This document shows, piece after piece, positions 51,125 to 59,845 of a stretch of 64,000 nucleotides of DNA; within the stretch, counting starts at the first letter, position 1, and each line of letters opens with the position of its first letter. A program made the translations under genes and the position numbers. The DNA lies in assembly GCF_009831415.1 (NCBI RefSeq), contig NZ_CP043727.1, forward strand, positions 1,612,001-1,676,000, given 5' to 3'. The notes beneath the pieces are model-generated. The model saw nothing but the letters and a program-made list of their open reading frames with translations, did not search any database and had not been told where the DNA came from. The DNA is from Yersinia canariae (GTDB taxonomy: Bacteria; Pseudomonadota; Gammaproteobacteria; Enterobacterales; Enterobacteriaceae).

Positions 51125-52273
51125 TCAGCTATTGTTCGCCAACTGAGCGACCAACTGATTCACACCATCACTCATATTCGTGAATTTTGTCAGTTGCGTG
51201 CGGGTGACGACGACGAAAACCCCAATATTCTTCTCGGGGATCATCGCCATATAAGTAATAAACCCGCCACCGCCACCGGTTTTTTGCATGATGCCAGGTA
51301 ACTCAGCATTGGGCGCCATATAGACCCAACCTAGCCCCAGCGCATCGGCCTTGCCGGCAACATCCATCCCTTTTAAGGACACCAGGTCACGACGTTGGAA
51401 ATACAGCGCTTGTTCGCGTTTGGCCGTGCTTTTACGTGCATTGCTATTTGAGGCTAAGAATTGCTGCATCCAACGCTGCATATCTTCCGGTGTTGAATAC
51501 ACCCCACCGCTGCCAGCCGCAGCAATAGTGTTTTCACAGCGGCTACTGCCAACACCTATCATCAGACGGCTACATTGCTCTGCCGTGGGGGTGAGGGTGG
51601 TGTTTCGCATTCCCAAGGGGGCCGTAATTTTATCGCGCAGTAAGCTGGTATAAGGTTTACCAGAGGCGCGGGATAGCGCGTCCGCCAGCAAATCGTAAGC
51701 AAAATTGGAATAAGCCGCTTTTACCCCGGGTGGAACGGTCACCTTGGCCAGTTTGAGCCATTGCCAGCGGTTATCTTTTGTCGGCCAGGTAAACACCGGT
51801 CTCTTTTCTGGGCCTCCGGGCTGTTCGCGGGGCAGACCACTGGTGTGGCTGGCCAGATTCAGCAGAGTAATCGGCTGTTTCGTATTATATGCCGGGACTT
51901 TGGCCCCTTTTGGGGCCCATTTTTGCAAGGGATCGGTTAATTTTACCGTGCCGTCCTCGGCCAGTTTCACCATCATTTCGCTGGTCATGAGCTTGGTAAT
52001 CGAGGCAATGCGGATCAATGAGTCTGGCCGTGGGCGCAGATTGTTACCGGGTTTGGTTTCCCCAAAACTGCGGTTGACCACTTGATTGTTATCAATAACC
52101 ACCAGCGCCATCCCCATGGCACCGCTGTTATAGAAGATATGTTCAGCATATTGATCAACAACTTGTGATGTCAAAAGCTCGGTGTTGGCATGGCTGTGCA
52201 AGGGAAGAGCGAAGAGAGCAGCGGCCAGCAGCGGGGCGGGAAAATGTTTCAACAATCTTTTGTCCATATTCAA
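51125..52273 (-). CDS. ampH: Penicillin-binding protein / DD-carboxypeptidase-endopeptidase AmpH
   Basis: A 382-residue class C beta-lactamase-like peptidase that trims peptidoglycan side chains in the periplasm. The signal peptide is about residues 1-29 (LLAAALFALPLHSHA). The serine-peptidase motifs are present: SITK (nucleophile, in IRIASITKLMTSEM), YSN in AAYSNFAYDLLADAL, and KTG in MQKTGGGGGFITYM. Length and sequence fit E. coli AmpH (385). It is monocistronic; the 345 bp upstream hold the end of the neighbouring carrier gene and its terminator. Confidence 0.94.
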   Translation of the reverse strand: MNMDKRLLKHFPAPLLAAALFALPLHSHANTELLTSQVVDQYAEHIFYNSGAMGMALVVIDNNQVVNRSFGETKPGNNLRPRPDSLIRIASITKLMTSEMMVKLAEDGTVKLTDPLQKWAPKGAKVPAYNTKQPITLLNLASHTSGLPREQPGGPEKRPVFTWPTKDNRWQWLKLAKVTVPPGVKAAYSNFAYDLLADALSRASGKPYTSLLRDKITAPLGMRNTTLTPTAEQCSRLMIGVGSSRCENTIAAAGSGGVYSTPEDMQRWMQQFLASNSNARKSTAKREQALYFQRRDLVSLKGMDVAGKADALGLGWVYMAPNAELPGIMQKTGGGGGFITYMAMIPEKNIGVFVVVTRTQLTKFTNMSDGVNQLVAQLANNS

Positions 52274-52560
52274 AAAGCAAAATTAGTGGTCGTGGATTTA
52301 TAGTAATCGGATATTTGTATAAAACATGCTGAAATTTTCAGGCTGACAAATAATTTACATTGGCTTCATTCTCTACTTATTGGCCAAATCACTCAGTATC
52401 ACCGCAATAATTCACTTAACTGCATGGTGCGAGAGAGTTGTCGCCAAGATGCACAGGGATTCTCGCGAACATAGCCAATATCCTGTCGCGGATGAGTTTA
52501 GCGCCATAACATGACTGAAAGGAGAGGGGGGAACAGTAGAATCTTAAAGATATTCAGAGA

Positions 52561-52598
52561 AATAAAAAAACCGCAGCAGCTCAGGGCCGATGCGGTTT
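52561..52598 (-). terminator. Rho-independent terminator of the GPH carrier gene
   Basis: On the minus strand AAACCGCA and TGCGGTTT arms are followed by TTTTTTT. It lies 20 bp past the stop. Confidence 0.85.
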
Positions 52599-52618
52599 GG
52601 GGCGACAGTCGGGATTAA

Positions 52619-54145
52619 TTAGCTTTCAGTGACCGGCTTAGGAATCACATTCGATGATTCCTTCATGCCAAGCGGGTTATTACCCCAGCACTGCTCATAC
52701 TTCCAGCCCGTGAGTTCTTCTGCTACTACTCGGGCATGGGCTGGGATATCTGCCATAGCCCCGCCATTTTTTATCCGATCAATTTCTTCTAGCAGAATTT
52801 TGTGATTTTTACGATCCAGTTTCATTTGTGTGGTGTAGTAAATCGCCACCAGCGCCAGTGAGATAACCCCGATTGCAAATACGCCGACAATGGCTTGCAC
52901 CGCGACTTCAGGCTGGCTGGACTGCCCGGAAACAAAGCCAAAGCGGCTTAGTGTCCAGCCCATGGCGAAAACAATAATCGAACGCACCATTTTACCGGCA
53001 AAAGTCATGGCGCCGGCATAGATCCCTTCGCGACGACGACCCGTCAATACTTCGTCCACATCTGCCAGGAAGGTATAGACCGTCCAGGGAATGTAGTAGA
53101 TGCCGCCAGTGCTTAAACCAAAAACAGCGGTGATGCAGAACAACACAATTACTGTCGTGGTTTGAGACCAGCCAGTAAAGTAAAGCGCGGCATAGGCAAT
53201 CACACTGACAATGACCACTTGCAGGGCAATACGGAATGGGCGAGCAAAGCCCATTTTGACGCAAATACCGATAAAGATAGCCGTAGAAATCAACTGCATG
53301 ATTGAACTGAAACTATTGAGCTGAGAAACCAGTGCAGCATCTTGGCCCAGTCCAAAGATAATAAAATATGTGAATGCAGATGCGAACAGCCATTCAGCAC
53401 CAAACCCAAACAGGTACATACCCAGATGTTTGCGGAAAATACGTAGATGGAAAGTGGACACCATATCCACATACAGTTTTTTTAGGGCTTGGCCTAAGCT
53501 GCTGGTGGTTTCCCTGACCACTTCGCTGGCTGGGCGCTCCCAGGATGAGCTGTAAAGCCAGATCATGGCGCAGCACATAATTAAACCGTAGGCGATACCG
53601 GTATAGAGGAATGGGGTCGCGGAATCTTTACCATAAATAGCAATGAACTGGCCGGGAATAAAGGCGGCCAGGAAGTTAGCCACTTTGCCGAAAATAGCTT
53701 TAGAACCGGTCAATTTCGAGCGTTTGGCAAAATCCGTGGTCATCTCGGTCGCCAGTGTTTCATATGGCACCATGATGGAGGTGTAAATCAATTCAAACAG
53801 TGCGTAGGTCAGCAAGTAGTACCAAAAACCAAACCCGCTCATCCATAGCATTGGATAGACCAATACCAGTGGAATACCCAGCAAGATAAAGAAGCGACGG
53901 CGACCAAAGATGCGGCCAAGTCGAGTATTGTAAAAGTTATCAGTGATATAACCCATTACCGGGTTACTGATGGCATCAAGAATACTGGCGATTGAAAAGA
54001 TAGTGGCCGCTTCGACGACAGACAGTCCGCAAAAGGTGGTGTAGAAATACATCAGCCAGGCGCCGCTGATAGCCAGCGCTCCGCTCCCGAGTAAATTGGC
54101 GCTCCCATACGCCAACGTATGTCGTGTTGTTATAACTTTACTCAT
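52619..54145 (-). CDS. GPH-family sugar:cation symporter, possibly rhamnogalacturonide carrier
   Basis: A 508-residue inner-membrane carrier of the glycoside-pentoside-hexuronide family: GSANLLGSGALAISGAWLMY, DAISNPVMGYITDNFYNTRLG and GRRRFFILLGIPLVLVYP are family signatures. About 12 helices are followed by a 60-residue hydrophilic tail. It reminds me of the Dickeya rhamnogalacturonide carrier RhiT, but no pectin genes are beside it, so the substrate is uncertain. The ATG at 54145 follows GAGGTGG with good spacing and is preferred to a GTG at 54157. A perfect FNR-type box lies about 145 bp upstream. Confidence 0.85.
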   Translation of the reverse strand: MSKVITTRHTLAYGSANLLGSGALAISGAWLMYFYTTFCGLSVVEAATIFSIASILDAISNPVMGYITDNFYNTRLGRIFGRRRFFILLGIPLVLVYPMLWMSGFGFWYYLLTYALFELIYTSIMVPYETLATEMTTDFAKRSKLTGSKAIFGKVANFLAAFIPGQFIAIYGKDSATPFLYTGIAYGLIMCCAMIWLYSSSWERPASEVVRETTSSLGQALKKLYVDMVSTFHLRIFRKHLGMYLFGFGAEWLFASAFTYFIIFGLGQDAALVSQLNSFSSIMQLISTAIFIGICVKMGFARPFRIALQVVIVSVIAYAALYFTGWSQTTTVIVLFCITAVFGLSTGGIYYIPWTVYTFLADVDEVLTGRRREGIYAGAMTFAGKMVRSIIVFAMGWTLSRFGFVSGQSSQPEVAVQAIVGVFAIGVISLALVAIYYTTQMKLDRKNHKILLEEIDRIKNGGAMADIPAHARVVAEELTGWKYEQCWGNNPLGMKESSNVIPKPVTES

Positions 54146-54288
54146 TTTTACCGCCACCTCAAATTAAAACAATGTTTCATTAATAATGGATAATCGTTTT
54201 ACTTATAAAGGTGCGGCGCTCTTAAAAATGAGCGTTTGATCACGAAAAAGGGTTTTGCGACCGAAAAAGGCGCGTATTACAGTAAAAA

Positions 54289-54302
54289 TTGATATAAATC
54301 AA
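54289..54302. promoter_or_regulatory. Perfect FNR box
   Basis: TTGAT-ATAA-ATCAA exactly fits the FNR consensus. It lies in the divergent space between the GPH carrier and the metallo-hydrolase gene, so it may control either. The rest of 54146-54571 is A+T-rich without a gene. Confidence 0.65.
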
Positions 54303-54571
54303 AATAGTGTTGGGTGGTGATTTAGGCTAAAAAACAAAATATCCATAAGAATGTGAATGAGTGATAATGCCTGTTTATGGCAATAATGACCGTGATAAGT
54401 GTGGCAAGATTTTAATCAGTCACCTGAAATTCATCATCAACATGCAGTTTTATTGTTCGCATAGCTTGTTCACAGGGTGAAAGTATTCATATTAGGCAAG
54501 TGTGGACTGTTACGGGCATAGCCCATGAATGTATTCTGGCTGCAAGAGTGGCTGGCTGTGAAGGATGTAAA

Positions 54572-55561
54572 ATGGCGAAGAAAAACCCTTATTATGATGC
54601 CAGTAAGCCACACCATACAGAGTTTGGATTCCAGAATCTGGAGCCTGTTGTTCACCATCCTCAGGACTTAAAACGCTGGCGTGAAGAGCGAAAGCGCCTG
54701 TCATTGCCCAAACCTCCGCAGCAGGGGTATGCCCAGTTTGTCACTGACTGGTGGCAATCAGCAGATTTTAGTGGTCAGCAAGATGCATTGTGGTGGTTAG
54801 GTCACGCCTCATTATTATTGCGAGTTAGTGGCAAAACCGTTCTGTTTGATCCCGTGTTGTCCAGCCGTGCTTCGCCTCTCAACTTTTACGGGCCAGCTCG
54901 CAGAACACCAGTACCCGCCAAAGTAAATGAATTGCCGCATATTGATGTTGTTGTGATTTCTCATAATCATTATGACCATTTGGATGTCACGACGGTCACT
55001 CAGTTATTACGCCGTTTCCCCGAAGTGATCTTTTTGGCTCCTTTGGGGCTGAAAAGTTGGTTTTTGCATCATGGTGCTCGCCATGTTCACGAATTGGATT
55101 GGTGGGATAAACATCTTGCTGCGGAATTTGAGTTTCATTGTGTGCCCGCACGTCATTGGAGCATGCGCACACCTTGGGATCGCAACCAAAGTTTGTGGTC
55201 AGGCTGGGTGGTTAAGCGCGATGCAATTAATTTTTACTTTACAGGTGACACGGGGTATTGCCCGCAATTGTTGACCATTGGTGAAAGATTGGGGCCATTT
55301 AACTATGCGGCCTTGCCGATTGGTGCTTATGCCCCTCGGTGGTTTATGAATGCGCAGCATATGGACCCCCAGCAATCGGTACAGTTATTTCAACAATTAC
55401 AGCAACCTGTGACGGTGCCTATTCACTGGGGGGTGTTTGAATTGGCCGATGAGTCATTGGATGAGCCGCCGCAACAACTGAAGCTGGCCTTAATGGAGGC
55501 TGGGTTAGCACAGGACAATTTTGCACCGCTTAAAATTGGTGCCAGGATATTGCTTGGGTAG
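54572..55561 (+). CDS. Metallo-beta-lactamase-fold hydrolase, NAPE-PLD/RomA-like
   Basis: A 329-residue MBL-fold protein. The metal-binding motif is HNHYDHLD (HxHxDH) at about residues 131-138, followed by further ligands in CVPARHWSMRT and the TGDTGYCPQL segment, then PIHWGVFELADE near the end. This layout is that of N-acyl-phosphatidylethanolamine phospholipase-D-like proteins and of the enterobacterial RomA group. The N-terminus is MAKKNPYYDASKPHHTEFGF; an upstream in-frame ATG at 54500 is poorer, because AAGGAT precedes 54572. The substrate is unknown. Confidence 0.85.
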   Translation: MAKKNPYYDASKPHHTEFGFQNLEPVVHHPQDLKRWREERKRLSLPKPPQQGYAQFVTDWWQSADFSGQQDALWWLGHASLLLRVSGKTVLFDPVLSSRASPLNFYGPARRTPVPAKVNELPHIDVVVISHNHYDHLDVTTVTQLLRRFPEVIFLAPLGLKSWFLHHGARHVHELDWWDKHLAAEFEFHCVPARHWSMRTPWDRNQSLWSGWVVKRDAINFYFTGDTGYCPQLLTIGERLGPFNYAALPIGAYAPRWFMNAQHMDPQQSVQLFQQLQQPVTVPIHWGVFELADESLDEPPQQLKLALMEAGLAQDNFAPLKIGARILLG

Positions 55562-55562
55562 T

Positions 55563-55598
55563 GCGTTTCAGCGGGTTGAAGCTAACCCGCTGAAACGC
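55563..55598. terminator. Perfect 15-bp inverted repeat between convergent genes
   Basis: GCGTTTCAGCGGGTT and AACCCGCTGAAACGC are perfectly complementary around a 6-nt loop, directly after the hydrolase stop and before the MCP gene end. There is no T-run; it probably stops transcription from both sides. Confidence 0.6.
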
Positions 55599-55621
55599 AA
55601 GGATAGTATTGAAGTATTGAG

Positions 55622-57409
55622 CTAAATTCTGAATTGGTTCACAGCACTGGTCAAATCAGCTGCTTGGGCTTGTAATGCTGCTGAGGCTGCGGTTGATTCC
55701 TGAACCAGCGCGGCATTTTGCTGCACCATGGTGTCCAATTGCGTTACTGCGCTATTGATCTCATGGATACCACGCATTTGTTCATCTGCGGCGTTAGTGA
55801 TTTCAGACATAATTGTCGTGACATCAGACACGCTGCCCACAATCTCGGTCATGGTATTACTGGCTTGTCGCACTTGGCCGGAACCCGATGCGACACTGCT
55901 GACGGTCGAGTCAATCAGTGTTTTAATCTCTTTTGCTGCTTGTGCGCTGCGTTGCGCCAATGTACGAACTTCCCCCGCGACTACCGCAAAGCCCCGGCCT
56001 TGTTCACCGGCACGCGCCGCTTCTACTGCCGCGTTCAGTGCCAGAATATTGGTCTGGAAAGCAATGCCATCAATAACACTGGTGATATCACCGATTTTGC
56101 CCGAGGCCGCCTCAATGGATTCCATGGTCGTGATAACTTTGGCGATAACCTCGCCACCACGGGAAGCATCATTAGCCGCTGATAACACTGCAATATTAGC
56201 TTGTCTGGCGGCACTGGCAGATTGCGCCACGGTTGCTGAGATTTGCTCTAATGCCGCAGAGGTTTGTTGCAAACTGGCGGCGGCTGACTCTGTTCTGCCA
56301 GACAAATCCTGATTACCTGCTGCAATTTCATTAGCGGCAATGCTGACAGATTCACTGGTATTGCGGATCTGCGCCATGACGCCACTGAGTTTGTCGGCAA
56401 AATTATTGAATGAAAGGGCTATTTTAGCCACTTCATCACGCCCCTCGACCGGCAAGCGCTGGGTTAAATCTTCAGTGCCCGAACTGATGGCATCCATGGC
56501 TTTGTGTACATGGGTCAGCGGGGTCAAAGCACGTTTGGTAATAAGGCTAATAATCACAACTGCAATTAAAATAATGACGATTAGAGTGACCAGAGATGTG
56601 GTGAGCAATGACCGCATACCCGCAGTGGCATGGGCTTTATCGAGTGCAACAACGGTAAACCACTGAGTGCCGGGTACTGCTTGTGCAAATAATAGCTTAT
56701 TGCTACCCCCAATCTCAGCGGTGGTAGGGGAGGTTGCGGTTAACAGCGCTTTAAGATCTAGCGTTGGGGCAATCTCACTCAATGGTTTTAGGGTTAGCTG
56801 GGCATCGGGATGCGCAATAATTGTGCCATCAGTATCAATCAACATGCCGAAACTATCATCCGTTGGGTGAATGGATTTCACGTTTGCAATCACGCTGTCC
56901 ATGGTGACATCGGCTGCTAATACCCCTTTCACACTGCCATCCTGAATGATAGGCAATGCAAAGGTCACAACTAATTGATTAGTGCCAGCATCAATATAAG
57001 GGGGAGTCACGACAGGGCTACCCGCTTTCACTGCTTGCAAATACCACGGGCGTCCTGTGGGATCATAACCGGCAGGAATACCCTCCGGATTAGAAAAGGT
57101 GGCCGTCTTATTCGCGTAACCGATATAAACATTAATGAAGTTACCGGCAGCAGCCACTTGCCGTAAGGCGGCAATAGGATCTGCTGTGAGTGCGCTTTCT
57201 TTCAGCGACACGATCATTTGTGTTTTCATTGCCACCCAGTCTGCAATTCCAACCCCATGGCTGGCGGTGACCGCTTTCAAGGTGTTATCGATAGCACTAC
57301 TGTTGTATTTGTTGGCAACGGAATAATTAAAGTAAGTATTAATGGCAAGGGAACCCGCCACGATGATGATACAGGCAGCCAAGATACGTGAACGAATGGA
57401 GTCAAGCAT
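55622..57409 (-). CDS. Methyl-accepting chemotaxis protein
   Basis: A 595-residue chemoreceptor: membrane helix 1 (about 8-30), periplasmic double-Cache ligand domain (residues ~30-275, with GRPWYLQAVKAGSPVVTPPYID), membrane helix 2 (~280-300), HAMP, then the cytoplasmic signalling hairpin with the conserved tip IDGIAFQTNILALNAAVEAARAGEQGRGF. The C-terminus VNQFRI has no NWETF pentapeptide for CheR/CheB. The start at 57409 follows AGGAC with five-base spacing; the longer frame to 57436 is discounted. The ligand is unknown. Confidence 0.94.
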   Translation of the reverse strand: MLDSIRSRILAACIIIVAGSLAINTYFNYSVANKYNSSAIDNTLKAVTASHGVGIADWVAMKTQMIVSLKESALTADPIAALRQVAAAGNFINVYIGYANKTATFSNPEGIPAGYDPTGRPWYLQAVKAGSPVVTPPYIDAGTNQLVVTFALPIIQDGSVKGVLAADVTMDSVIANVKSIHPTDDSFGMLIDTDGTIIAHPDAQLTLKPLSEIAPTLDLKALLTATSPTTAEIGGSNKLLFAQAVPGTQWFTVVALDKAHATAGMRSLLTTSLVTLIVIILIAVVIISLITKRALTPLTHVHKAMDAISSGTEDLTQRLPVEGRDEVAKIALSFNNFADKLSGVMAQIRNTSESVSIAANEIAAGNQDLSGRTESAAASLQQTSAALEQISATVAQSASAARQANIAVLSAANDASRGGEVIAKVITTMESIEAASGKIGDITSVIDGIAFQTNILALNAAVEAARAGEQGRGFAVVAGEVRTLAQRSAQAAKEIKTLIDSTVSSVASGSGQVRQASNTMTEIVGSVSDVTTIMSEITNAADEQMRGIHEINSAVTQLDTMVQQNAALVQESTAASAALQAQAADLTSAVNQFRI

Positions 57410-57767
57410 AGAGCGTCCTAAATGGAAGGGGGGCATGATTTAAGTAACGGCTTGGCATAGGGAAACTTGAGCTGAATCACAGTAACAAAGTGTGATTTAT
57501 GCACCAATGTTAATTCTTTTTTATGTGATGGTGAGGTGGTCAGGGGATGTTTGATGTGGTCATGTTCAATAAAAACAGATAGTTGTTTATTTCATCATGA
57601 CAAAGTGTAATGCCCAATATGAAACTAAAGTTGAAAAAAATAGTGATATTTAAAGTGTAAAATTTATATCAAAAAAGATAAAAGGAACATCGAAGCTTTG
57701 ATTTCTTATTATTGCGTCAGTCACATGAGAAATAATAAAACTCAGGTCAATGTTCCCAAATACCCAG
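57410..57767. other. A+T-rich gap before the dinI-like gene
   Basis: No gene, repeat or tRNA is seen. It lies at the left edge of the phage-derived unit; no attachment-site duplication was found by eye. Confidence 0.4.
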
Positions 57768-58010
57768 TTAAAACCCACTCACCAACCATTGGTCGGCTTC
57801 ATCAAACATCTCTTCCACCAAACGATTGAGCACAGATTTCTCTTGTTTAGTTGCATCGGTATTAATGCCATTCGCTTGCATCGGTTTGACCTTAACTTCG
57901 GCATCTGGAAACACCTGATGTACGCGTTTAGTCAATTCTGCTTTAATCATTTCATTAGCATTCGTCAGGCCGGCGACATTCCGTTTGTCATAAATTAATT
58001 CAACTCGCAT
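57768..58010 (-). CDS. DinI-like DNA-damage-inducible protein
   Basis: An 80-residue acidic protein of the DinI family, which modulates RecA filaments during the SOS response. The start MRVELIYDKRN, the acidic C-terminal helix and the ending FDEADQWLVSGF match DinI (the E. coli protein ends ESADDWFVSE). The frame is open upstream to 58085, but the ATG at 58010 gives the family length. A consensus LexA box lies 25 bp upstream, so SOS induction is well supported. DinI-like genes are common in lambdoid prophages. Confidence 0.9.
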   Translation of the reverse strand: MRVELIYDKRNVAGLTNANEMIKAELTKRVHQVFPDAEVKVKPMQANGINTDATKQEKSVLNRLVEEMFDEADQWLVSGF

Positions 58011-58034
58011 GGCTTCTTTCCTAAGTAAAAAGTA

Positions 58035-58050
58035 CTGTATTAATATACAG
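58035..58050. promoter_or_regulatory. LexA box before the dinI-like gene
   Basis: CTG-TATTAATATA-CAG, embedded in TACTGTATTAATATACAGTC, fits the CTG-N10-CAG rule of the enterobacterial SOS box, with an A+T spacer typical of strong sites. Confidence 0.9.
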
Positions 58051-58130
58051 TCATGTTTAGCATAAAACAACCCGATTTTGGCCATTTAACCGCGAAATAC
58101 GGCTTTTTTATTGTTGTAATGATACAAAAA

Positions 58131-58170
58131 ATAACCGCCAGTGATTTAATTGATAATCACTGGCGGTTAT
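58131..58170. terminator. Perfect 16-bp hairpin between cI and dinI
   Basis: ATAACCGCCAGTGATT and AATCACTGGCGGTTAT are perfectly complementary around an 8-nt loop. T-runs follow on both strands, so it should stop cI transcription on the minus strand and shield dinI. Confidence 0.85.
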
Positions 58171-58257
58171 TTTTATATGAAATTTTATCTGCTTGTTTAT
58201 ACACGTGATTTATATTTTGTATCGCTGTGGTACAACCTTAAGAATACATGTACGTGG

Positions 58258-58980
58258 CTAATCAATCTCTAACCAACGCGCATCTACCACGACTCCCAGT
58301 ATTTTGCAGTTCCCATTTAGCTCAATTAAACGATAGGCTGGGTTCAATGGTTTCAAATACTTAACGCCGGCATCGACAATCAGTTTTTTAAAAGTTGCTT
58401 CGTTATCATCCGTCAATTTGGCGACAACAAAATTGCCCGGCATCGGTTCTTTTTCCGGATCGACCAGAATAATCATGCCTTCTGGAAAACTGATCCCTGA
58501 GGGGGAAGTCATGGAATCGCCTTTGACACTCAACCAAAATGCATTGTCATGCGCATTTTTGGTCGACTCCGGCCAAATTTCAATATCACGCAGAGTGTAA
58601 GGCTCTATGGCTTCATACCAATTACCCGCACTTATCCAACTGATTAGTGGGTAACTATTGGCGACAGATCCCACCGGTTTATCATTGAATCTGGTCGTGG
58701 TTGAGATAGACAAACTTTCGGCCATTTTGGCCAATTCTTTTGCCAAAGAGGGGCTAAAGCTGCTGATGGGTTCATTTAGCACTTTAGCAAAAGCCGCAGC
58801 ATTGGTCACATTGAGCGGGTTTATACCATTTAGGAATTGGTTAACCGCACTTTGGCCGACCCCCAATTCATGCGCAACAGACTCCTGGGATATACCCAGT
58901 GCTTTTTTCTTGGCATTAAACAGCTCTTTCAGCCGCTTAGCGTCGTCTAACTGTTCTGGCGTCAATGGCTTCTTTTTCAT
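58258..58980 (-). CDS. CI-type phage repressor with S24 self-cleaving domain
   Basis: A 240-residue repressor. The helix-turn-helix is in residues ~15-75 (ISQESVAHELGVGQSAVNQFLNG), followed by a linker and the LexA-like S24 peptidase. The cleavage site is Ala118-Gly119 (ISAGNW), with catalytic Ser156 (GDSMTSPSG) and Lys198 (ATFKKL). It would be cleaved with RecA* help, as lambda CI. Its promoter lies so close that the mRNA would begin at or near the ATG (see 58992-59053). No cro, cII or integrase gene is nearby. Confidence 0.92.
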   Translation of the reverse strand: MKKKPLTPEQLDDAKRLKELFNAKKKALGISQESVAHELGVGQSAVNQFLNGINPLNVTNAAAFAKVLNEPISSFSPSLAKELAKMAESLSISTTTRFNDKPVGSVANSYPLISWISAGNWYEAIEPYTLRDIEIWPESTKNAHDNAFWLSVKGDSMTSPSGISFPEGMIILVDPEKEPMPGNFVVAKLTDDNEATFKKLIVDAGVKYLKPLNPAYRLIELNGNCKILGVVVDARWLEID

Positions 58981-58991
58981 GAATCAATTTT

Positions 58992-59053
58992 ATTACCGTT
59001 AGCAATAATATCCAATCACCTGCGGTATTGACTATAAAATCACTTGCGGTAAT
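58992..59053. promoter_or_regulatory. Right-operator-like array: three operators with PRM and PR promoters
   Basis: Three sequences of the form ATYAC-N5-GYAAT (the second copy ends GTATT) lie at 58992-59006, 59015-59029 and 59039-59053, with centres 23 and 24 bp apart. On the plus strand, TTGACT (59028-59033), a 17-bp spacer and AATAAT (59051-59056) form PR. On the minus strand, TTGGAT, 17 bp and TAAAAT form a PRM-like promoter with only six bases between its -10 and the cI ATG. The order operator-PRM-operator-PR-operator mirrors lambda OR. Confidence 0.75.
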
Positions 59054-59081
59054 AATCAATCAAAATATATAAGAGAAACGC

Positions 59082-59138
59082 ATGGGTTCGCACCTGCAAT
59101 ACGCCCTGTCAGCAGTGTCAGAGGCACACGCGGCATGA
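59082..59138 (+). CDS. 18-codon ORF at the cro position
   Basis: The first ATG after PR, with the purine-rich AAGAGAAACG just before it, encodes MGSHLQYALSAVSEAHAA and then stops. It occupies the position of cro but is far too short. It may be a remnant, an upstream leader peptide or nothing. The opposite strand is open over 59060-59320 (86 codons, ending EPMRFSYIF), so the coding strand is uncertain. Confidence 0.2.
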   Translation: MGSHLQYALSAVSEAHAA

Positions 59139-59255
59139 GTTGCTCTGGTTATCACAAGAAGACGGCGGCCAGACTTTTCTGCGGTTTCCGTTGTTGAGCA
59201 ATCGATAGGCTGAGGTGTCATCAGATGACCCCCGCCTTTTGTGGAGTAGTCATAT

Positions 59256-59735
59256 ATGAGTTCAATACACAGCACTGACGGCGGCAACCACAGCCAGAAG
59301 AACCAAAGCATGAGAGACATTCAATTAGTCTTAGCGCGCTGGGGCGTATGGGCGAGATGCAGTTCGGGGCTGGATTATTCATCAATTGCCGCGGGGTTCA
59401 AAGGACTCTTGCCAGATACCTCTAAAAGTAAGGCGTCCTGCTGTGACGATGATGGTTTAGTGGTGGATGGGTGTGTGGCGCGATTAAAACAGTATCGGCC
59501 TGATGAGTATGAATTAATTATTCGTCATTATGTGCTGAATCAATCAAAGCGCGCCATTGCGCGTCAGCAAAAAAGAGATGAAAGGTTGGTCAGGATTCGT
59601 ATTCAAATGGCTGAAGGTTTTATTGACGGTTGCCTGGCAATGTTGAATGTAAAATTAGAAATGGATCCACTTATAGAACATTTACATATTTATGAAAAAA
59701 CATTAACGCGGTCCGCAAAAAGTGTATTAGTCTGA
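59256..59735 (+). CDS. Phage antitermination protein Q (lambdoid, phage 82 type)
   Basis: A 159-residue protein of the Q family that lets RNA polymerase run through late terminators. The family core begins MRDIQLVLARWGVWAR and includes DYSSIAAGFKGLLPDTSKSK, SCCDDDGLVVDGCVARLKQ and YVLNQSKRAIARQQKRDERLVR (DNA-binding helix). GTGGAG precedes the ATG at 59256; the ATG at 59310 is the start seen in other family members. It lies directly behind the cI/PR region, with no cro-N-cII-O-P genes, and is followed by a hairpin and a holin gene. Confidence 0.88.
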   Translation: MSSIHSTDGGNHSQKNQSMRDIQLVLARWGVWARCSSGLDYSSIAAGFKGLLPDTSKSKASCCDDDGLVVDGCVARLKQYRPDEYELIIRHYVLNQSKRAIARQQKRDERLVRIRIQMAEGFIDGCLAMLNVKLEMDPLIEHLHIYEKTLTRSAKSVLV

Positions 59736-59767
59736 CATCATTGGTTAGTAAGAAACTGATTGAATAA

Positions 59768-59799
59768 CAGGAAAGCCCCGCATTGTCGGGGCTTTCCTG
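59768..59799 (+). terminator. tR'-like hairpin between Q and the holin gene
   Basis: CAGGAAAGCCCCG and CGGGGCTTTCCTG form a 13-bp perfect stem with a 6-nt loop and a short T-rich tail. In lambdoid phages Q acts at exactly this place, past PR', to open the lysis genes. A clear PR' was not identified here. Confidence 0.75.
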
Positions 59800-59845
59800 T
59801 TTCTATGGGTCATACACGTCAGTGAATCGGAGAGGGAGGTCATAA

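Noticed and set aside
55718..56312. Plus-strand frames of 154 and 194 codons opposite the MCP gene
   Set aside because: They mirror the conserved MCP signalling domain; the minus-strand protein is certain.
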